Of a stretch of DNA of 64,000 nt, positions 59,785 to 64,000 are shown in pieces. The notes under the pieces are model-generated. The model saw only the letters and a program-made list of their open reading frames with translations. It was not told where the DNA came from and did no database searches. The stretch covers positions 132,870 through 196,869 of the forward strand of contig JBOHUG010000070.1 in assembly GCA_050734135.1 (NCBI GenBank), read 5' to 3'. The stretch's first letter is position 1, and every line of letters begins with the position of its first letter. Made by a program: the position numbers and the translations under genes. Source of the DNA: Bog-877 sp050734135 (GTDB lineage Bacteria; Chloroflexota; Dormibacteria; Aeolococcales; Bog-877).

Positions 59785-61110
59785 TCACTCTCGGTTGAAT
59801 GGGTTTCCTAAACCGCGTGTCGGAGGTTCGAGTCCTTCCGGGGGCACCAGCTTTTTGAGATCAACAGGGGGGTCCCCTTCCGGAGATGGCCAGGGCAAAA
59901 CCCGTCCCAGGGCCTTACTGGCAGCAATAGTGGCAGCAATTCCCGCGGACGGCGGCGCATTTCTGAGTACGCGGGCGGCTGCTCTTGCCCGGAACGGGCG
60001 CTCACCGTCGTGGAGCAGGGAGTCCATCGCCAACGCCGCCTCCCGGTGCATGGCCCCGGTGGCGTGGGCGTATCGCTCCAGAACCAGCTGGGGGCTGCTG
60101 TGCCCGAGGAGGTCGGCGGCGATCCTCGGGTGAACGCCCTCGGCGAGCAGGAGGGTTGCCGCGGTGTGACGAAGGTCGTGGAACCGGATCCGTGGCAGTC
60201 CAGCCGCCGCCAGCAGCGGGTAGAAGGAGCGGCGGAGCAGGTTCTGGCCCTCCATCAGGCCCCCCGCCCGGTTCGGGAACACCAGGCCGTGCTCGGTCCA
60301 GATACTCCCCGCTTCGATGCGCTGGGCATCCTGCCAGGCCCGGTGTCGCCGCAAGGCCCGGAGCGCTAGCTGGGAGCAGATGACCTGGCGCCGCGACCGG
60401 GCGGTCTTGGGCTCGGCGATGCTGAGACCCTCCGGTGACCGCTGCGCCGAGCCGGTGACGGCGATCACCCCCCGCTCGAGGTCGACGTCCTTCCAGCGCA
60501 GCGCGAAGAGCTCGCCCTGGCGTAGTCCGGTGGTGAGGGCCAGGACGTAGAGCCCCTCCATCGGGTCGCCGGCCACGGCGTCAAGGAAGCGCTGGGCCTG
60601 CTCCCGATCGAAGAATCGCATCTCGTTGGCCACCGCCCGCGGTGGATCCACCAGCCGGGCGACGTTGCGCGGGACCAGTTCCCATCGCACCCCCCGCTCC
60701 AGCAGTGTGTGGAGGACGGTGTGAAGGTGCCGCACCGTGGTCGGGCTGAGTCCGGTCGCCAGACGGTCCTGGTAGAGCTGCTGCAGGTGATAAGGCCGGA
60801 GGTCGGTGAGAGCCAGCCGGCCCAGGAACGGAAGGGCATGCCCTTCCAGCAGCTGCCGGTATCGCTCCCAGGTGCGGGGCCGCAGCGCGGGGCGCACCGA
60901 AGTCAGCCACTCGTCCGCGAACCGCGCCAGGGAGACTCGCCGGGGCCGCGGCTCGACGCCGCCCGGCTGGCGCGCCAGGAGGAGCTTGTCGGCCACCTCG
61001 CGCTGGGTGCGCCCACGCAGGTAGACCCGCTCACCGGCCACCATGAGACAGGCCCGCCAGCCACCTTCGACGCGGTAGATGCTGCCCTCGCCATTGCCTC
61101 GTCTGGTCAT
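59785..61110 (-). CDS. int: Tyrosine integrase of element 2
   Basis: 441 residues. N-terminal region MTRRGNGEGSIYRVEGGWRA, core-binding domain (about 60-155), catalytic domain with TTGLRQGELFALRWKDVD (Arg), HDLRHTAATLLL (His-x-x-Arg), LGHSS and the Tyr in LERYAHA. The last 25 or so residues (LVPPEGLEPPTRGLGN) are encoded by the att repeat itself, a common outcome when int abuts attP. ATG 61108-61110 overlaps the xis stop by 4 bases. Confidence 0.93.
   Translation of the reverse strand: MTRRGNGEGSIYRVEGGWRACLMVAGERVYLRGRTQREVADKLLLARQPGGVEPRPRRVSLARFADEWLTSVRPALRPRTWERYRQLLEGHALPFLGRLALTDLRPYHLQQLYQDRLATGLSPTTVRHLHTVLHTLLERGVRWELVPRNVARLVDPPRAVANEMRFFDREQAQRFLDAVAGDPMEGLYVLALTTGLRQGELFALRWKDVDLERGVIAVTGSAQRSPEGLSIAEPKTARSRRQVICSQLALRALRRHRAWQDAQRIEAGSIWTEHGLVFPNRAGGLMEGQNLLRRSFYPLLAAAGLPRIRFHDLRHTAATLLLAEGVHPRIAADLLGHSSPQLVLERYAHATGAMHREAALAMDSLLHDGERPFRARAAARVLRNAPPSAGIAATIAASKALGRVLPWPSPEGDPPVDLKKLVPPEGLEPPTRGLGNPFNRE
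59802..59849 (+). repeat. attR of island 1 / att of element 2
   Basis: 48-bp copy of the tRNA-Arg(CCU) 3' end, with one mismatch. Serves as the junction between the two elements; the integrase gene of element 2 reads its last codons through it on the other strand. Confidence 0.9.
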
Positions 61111-61346
61111 CTGGGCTGGGCGGGGGCCCCCGAGCGGGAGCTCCTCGTCTCGGAGGGTTGGTCCACCTCGCCAGTCTCCCACCGCTCGCGGACGTAGCGG
61201 TCCAGAGCTGCCGCGGGGATCCGGGTCAGTCGACCCAGCTTGACGACCGGAAGCTCGCCGCGCTGGATCATGCCGTAGAGGAAAGTCCGGTGGCAGCCCA
61301 GCCTTGAGGCGGCCTCCTGCACATCCAGGAGGAGCTTCTCGGTCAC
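61107..61346 (-). CDS. xis: Excisionase-like helix-turn-helix protein
   Basis: 79 residues. LLLDVQEAASRLGCHRTFLY, then GELPVVKLGRLTRIPAAALDRYV, is a small winged HTH as in recombination directionality factors. GTG 61344-61346 overlaps the rep stop and its own stop overlaps the int start, each by 4 bases, so levels of Rep, Xis and Int are linked by coupled translation. Probably binds att arms to favour excision. Confidence 0.88.
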   Translation of the reverse strand: MTEKLLLDVQEAASRLGCHRTFLYGMIQRGELPVVKLGRLTRIPAAALDRYVRERWETGEVDQPSETRSSRSGAPAQPR

Positions 61347-62443
61347 CGCGGCCACCCCGTCCCCAGCTTCACGATCGGGATCCGCAACAGGCGCTCGGCC
61401 AGCCGCCGCTCCCGCTTGCGCGCGACCAGATCGCCGAAGTGGAGCCCGCGGCGCGCCAAATGCTGACCGGACATCGCGGCCAGCCACCGCATCGCCGGTT
61501 CCAGGTCGCTCTCCGGGCTGAGTGCCGCCAAAGAGCTGGCGTACCCGACGAAGCCCTGGAGGAGTTGTTCGGCGGCAGCGCCAGCCACCTTCCCCGGCAC
61601 CAGCGGCTGGGGATCCTCCGAGATCCGCGCCGCCCGGAGCGCGGTCCACTCCGGCCGCTCCCGCCAGCGAGAGTGGTTGGAGTCCCGCTCGCGCAGCCGC
61701 AGCGAGGTCCAGGAGGTTCCGTACTCCCAGAGGCCCTGGGCCATCTCCAGGGCCTGCTCCAGGGAGGAGACCCCCAACCGCCGCAGAGCCCGGCGCCGGA
61801 ATTGGAACTCCAGCCGCCAGACCGGATGCCCCGGGACCCTCCCTTTCCACACCGCCTCCGTCCAGCTCTGGCCGCGGCCGCGCATCTCCTCGGTCTTGTC
61901 GTACAGGCGGCAGACCACGTCGCCCCTGCCGAAGGTGAAGCCGGAGAAGCGCTTGCCCACGGTGTGGCTGGCGCCGGGGAGCCCGTGGCCGGTGCGCCGC
62001 ACCGCCCGGCAGGAGAAGAGGGCCAGGTCGGACTGCATGGGCCGCCATCCCTGGAAGTCGCAGTAGACGTCGACCCGGCTGGCCAGAAGCTGGACGGGTC
62101 CCGCCGCGAGCGCCCTCTCCAGCCAGCCCCGGACCTGGTGCACCGCCGGCTCGGCACCATGGGTGTGGAGGTAGGCGGAGTGCCACTGCAGGAAGAAGGG
62201 CGGAAAGCTGGGGCTGGATCCCAGCATCAGCTCCACCCGGGGAGAGCTGAGCCAGTAGCTGAAACCCCGCCATCCGTGGGGCCGCAGCAGGAACTCCCCG
62301 GATTCGGGGGTGAGCGCGATCACGTCACCACCGGCCTCCCGCGCTTGCCCGAGCTCCTGCAGCAGCGCCTCCCGGACCACCCCCTGGCCCGAGGCATGCA
62401 GGGTGTCGATCCCGCACGACAGCACGCGGACCGAGGCGGTCAC
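61343..62443 (-). CDS. Replication initiator (Rep_trans/RepSA-like)
   Basis: 366 residues from GTG 62441-62443, which overlaps the ftsK-like stop by 4 bases. Opens with SCGIDTLHASG; in the middle SRVDVYCDFQGW and then FTFGRGDVVCRLYDKTEEM, a pattern of replication-initiation-factor proteins in which the Tyr of LYDK is the probable nicking residue; later VWRLEFQFRRRALRRLG. By position equals repSA/repAM of AICEs, which start rolling-circle replication of the excised circle. The exact family is judged from motifs and position, not from a full alignment. Confidence 0.75.
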   Translation of the reverse strand: MTASVRVLSCGIDTLHASGQGVVREALLQELGQAREAGGDVIALTPESGEFLLRPHGWRGFSYWLSSPRVELMLGSSPSFPPFFLQWHSAYLHTHGAEPAVHQVRGWLERALAAGPVQLLASRVDVYCDFQGWRPMQSDLALFSCRAVRRTGHGLPGASHTVGKRFSGFTFGRGDVVCRLYDKTEEMRGRGQSWTEAVWKGRVPGHPVWRLEFQFRRRALRRLGVSSLEQALEMAQGLWEYGTSWTSLRLRERDSNHSRWRERPEWTALRAARISEDPQPLVPGKVAGAAAEQLLQGFVGYASSLAALSPESDLEPAMRWLAAMSGQHLARRGLHFGDLVARKRERRLAERLLRIPIVKLGTGWPR

Positions 62444-63894
62444 CGGCGGGCTCCGCCGTCCGGGGAGCTGGTATTTTGCGCCTCCCGTGTTACAGGGCCG
62501 GGAGGCGCCAGGGCGCCCCAGCGGGCCTGGATCCGGGCTTGGCTCTGCTCCCTGCTGCAGGCGACCGCCTGGAACTCGGTGAGCTCCGAGCGGGCCCACA
62601 GCGCCCTGCCCGGATGGGACGGCAGCGCTGCGGCCCGAGGGCTCTCACAGAGGATCCAGCTGTTCAGCTCGGAGCGGACCCGGAAGGCCACCGTGCCGTC
62701 GAGGTTGGCCTTGAGCTGCCCCGGCACCGCCTCGGCATCCGGGCGCTGGGTGGCCAGCAGCAGGTGGACCCCCGCCGCCCGGCCCATGCGAGCGATCGAG
62801 CCGAGCCGCCCTGCCACCGCCTGCTGGGCGGTTCGGGCGGCCCGGTCCGCCCCAAGCTGGGGGCAGGTGGCCTCCGCCAGCTCGTCCACCACCACCAGGA
62901 GCCTGGGCCAGGGCGCGGGGTCGCCCCGCCGGACGGCGAGGCCGAAGAGGTCCGCCACCTCCTCCTGCCGCAGCTGGATCAGCCGCTGCGCGAGCTCGGA
63001 GCACACTAGCTGAAGCAGCTCCACCGCACTCTCCACCGAGTCCGCCAGGGGTGCGTAGGCGTGCGGCCAGTCGCTGAGCGGGCCCAGCTCGCAGCCTCCC
63101 TTGAGGTCGATGGCAACGATCCTCAGCTCTTCGGGACCGTACTCCAGGGCCAGGCCGGTGCACGCCTGGCTCAAGAATACGCTCTTGCCGCCTCCGGTCA
63201 TGCCCCCCACCAGCAGGTGGGGGCACTCCGCGAGGTCGACCCAGAGCGGTCCCCGGCGGCAGACCCCGAGACCCATCCAGAAACCCCACGCGGTGGGCCG
63301 CTCCCGGTAGAAGTCGTCGAAGGACACCTGCTCCGGGATCTGCCCGAAGTCCAACTCGACCTCCGCCAGCCCGGCGCGGTCCCGGACCTCGCAGGCACAG
63401 CCGAGATGCGCCTCGATCGCGAGCCCGAGCTCCCTGACCTTGGCCGGGGTCATCCCCAGGGGCAGCTCCCAGAGAGTCGTGCTGCGCTTCGCCTCCTGGG
63501 CCTCCCGGCCCACCAGGCGGGGGACCTCACACCGGCCCTGCTCGGTGGTCCGGACGCAGCCCAGGCCCACCAGCGCCGCCTGGAGCCGTGGCACCAGAGA
63601 CCGTTTCCTCACCCGCCAGCCCCGGAGCCAAAGGATGAGCCCGCCGAGCACCAGAAGGCCGAGCGCCAGGCTCAGGGGGGCCGGCAATGCGGTGGTCGCC
63701 GCCAGTGCCGTGGAGGCGGCCCAGAGCCTGGGCCTGGCGCCCAGCCGCAGCACCGAGCCGAGCCACGTCCGCCGTGCAGAGCCACGGAGCAAGTCCCTGG
63801 CCCAGCCCAAGGTCCCAGCCAGGACGGCCACCCCGACTAGGAGGAAGGCGGCGGTGCCTAGCCAGCTCGAGAGCAGTCCCAAGGGGCCGGTCAA
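62440..63894 (-). CDS. FtsK/SpoIIIE-type DNA translocase (Tra-like)
   Basis: 484 residues. N-terminal helices (LGTAAFLLVGVAVLAGTLGWA and a second pair near 65-90), then an FtsK ATPase with Walker A GGMTGGGKSVF (near 235), AIDLKGGCELGPL, Walker B RLLVVVDELAEAT and LLLATQRPDAEAVPG. Single-protein FtsK-like pumps of this size move double-stranded DNA between actinomycete mycelia or cells in AICEs. TTG 63892-63894 overlaps the preceding stop by 4 bases. Confidence 0.88.
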   Translation of the reverse strand: MTGPLGLLSSWLGTAAFLLVGVAVLAGTLGWARDLLRGSARRTWLGSVLRLGARPRLWAASTALAATTALPAPLSLALGLLVLGGLILWLRGWRVRKRSLVPRLQAALVGLGCVRTTEQGRCEVPRLVGREAQEAKRSTTLWELPLGMTPAKVRELGLAIEAHLGCACEVRDRAGLAEVELDFGQIPEQVSFDDFYRERPTAWGFWMGLGVCRRGPLWVDLAECPHLLVGGMTGGGKSVFLSQACTGLALEYGPEELRIVAIDLKGGCELGPLSDWPHAYAPLADSVESAVELLQLVCSELAQRLIQLRQEEVADLFGLAVRRGDPAPWPRLLVVVDELAEATCPQLGADRAARTAQQAVAGRLGSIARMGRAAGVHLLLATQRPDAEAVPGQLKANLDGTVAFRVRSELNSWILCESPRAAALPSHPGRALWARSELTEFQAVACSREQSQARIQARWGALAPPGPVTREAQNTSSPDGGARR

Positions 63895-64000
63895 CGGCGA
63901 CCCCGCTCCGGGGCGGCCGGCGCCACCGGTTCGGCGGTGGCGCCATCCACCTTGGGTGCGGACAGGTAGGTGATCTGCTCCGCCACCACCACCAGCCGCA
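63891..64000 (-). CDS. Partial CDS upstream of the FtsK-like gene (C-terminus only)
   Basis: Only the last 35 or so codons are in the window: RLVVVAEQITYLSAPKVDG, then an Ala/Pro-rich tail ending ERGRR. Too little to identify. It overlaps the translocase start by 4 bases and therefore belongs to the same operon of element 2. Confidence 0.65.
   Translation of the reverse strand, partial: RLVVVAEQITYLSAPKVDGATAEPVAPAAPERGRR

Larger units (their letters stand above)
48978..59849. mobile_element. Genomic island 1 at tRNA-Arg(CCU), about 10.8 kb
   Basis: Bounded by a 48-bp direct repeat of the tRNA 3' end. Contents: a zinc-ribbon protein, serine resolvase, transglutaminase-like cargo, a minus-strand HTH/DUF3987/VRR-NUC operon, a plus-strand operon ending in a tyrosine integrase, and an HNH protein. 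No structural phage or conjugation genes are recognised, so it is a small integrative or satellite-type element, perhaps partly decayed (amber codon, start-less fragment). Confidence 0.8.
59802..64000. mobile_element. Element 2: AICE-like integrative element (left part, continues beyond window)
   Basis: Starts at the att repeat and carries, all on the minus strand and with 4-base overlaps throughout, a partial gene, an FtsK-type translocase, a Rep-like protein, a small HTH (Xis) and a tyrosine integrase. This att-int-xis-rep-tra order is the hallmark of actinomycete integrative conjugative elements of the pSAM2 type. The other end is not in the window. Confidence 0.8.

Noticed and set aside
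59850..59875. Second tRNA-Arg gene at 59.8 kb
   Set aside because: Only the 3' 48 bases are present, without acceptor 5' strand and D-arm, so it is an att copy and not a tRNA gene.
1..64000. CRISPR arrays or rRNA
   Set aside because: No regularly spaced repeats with unique spacers and no rRNA-like stretches were seen anywhere in the window.

Overview
The window is high-GC DNA from a free-living bacterium. GTG and TTG starts are common, genes are packed with 4-base stop/start overlaps, and several promoters look leaderless. Together with an F420-type luciferase-like oxidoreductase, an SCO1664-family kinase-like protein and an actinomycete-style integrative element, this points to a Terrabacteria lineage (Actinomycetota, Chloroflexota or Candidatus Dormibacterota). 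My guess is the Dormibacterota/Chloroflexota side, but no rRNA is present to prove it.

1-14.5 kb, almost all minus strand: a DUF11-type lipoprotein (cut by the window edge), maf, four membrane genes resembling the membrane arm of a formate-hydrogenlyase/complex-I-like machine (Hyf B-E-F-C order) with no catalytic subunit beside them, then valS, metE, clpX, a tiny ClpX-zinc-finger-like gene, clpP and tig. A tRNA-Leu(UAG) closes the block.

14.7-25.5 kb: small membrane proteins, tRNA-Arg(ACG), a decayed SET-domain gene broken by a 10-bp tandem duplication and a stop codon, an acetyltransferase, a DedA protein, an SCO1664-family gene, thpR, an alpha/beta hydrolase with cysteine as predicted nucleophile, and an operon of class III aminotransferase, aldehyde dehydrogenase and acyl-CoA dehydrogenase that would take an omega-amino acid to a carboxylate and then act on an acyl-CoA.

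25.7-45.8 kb, one long minus-strand run: GDP-mannose supply (cupin, phosphomannomutase, manC), SAM cycle (metK, ahcY) with apt, an F420-type oxidoreductase, then a surface-polysaccharide cluster: two rhamnosyltransferase-like enzymes, dTDP-rhamnose synthesis (rmlABCD), priming glycosyltransferase, flippase, ligase/polymerase and a cellulose-synthase-like glycosyltransferase, with trpS in the middle. 45.9-48.9 kb: a flippase-like membrane protein, an AraC-Ogt fusion and a CDP-alcohol phosphatidyltransferase.

48.95-64 kb is mobile DNA at tRNA-Arg(CCU). A 48-bp copy of the tRNA 3' end recurs at 59.80 kb, enclosing a 10.8-kb island: serine resolvase, transglutaminase-like cargo, a replication-like operon (HTH, DUF3987, VRR-NUC with an internal amber codon), a secreted/membrane/integrase operon, and an unusual HNH protein. 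Beyond the second copy starts another element, running off the right edge, with an int-xis-rep-ftsK order typical of actinomycete integrative conjugative elements (AICEs); every gene junction in it overlaps by 4 bases.
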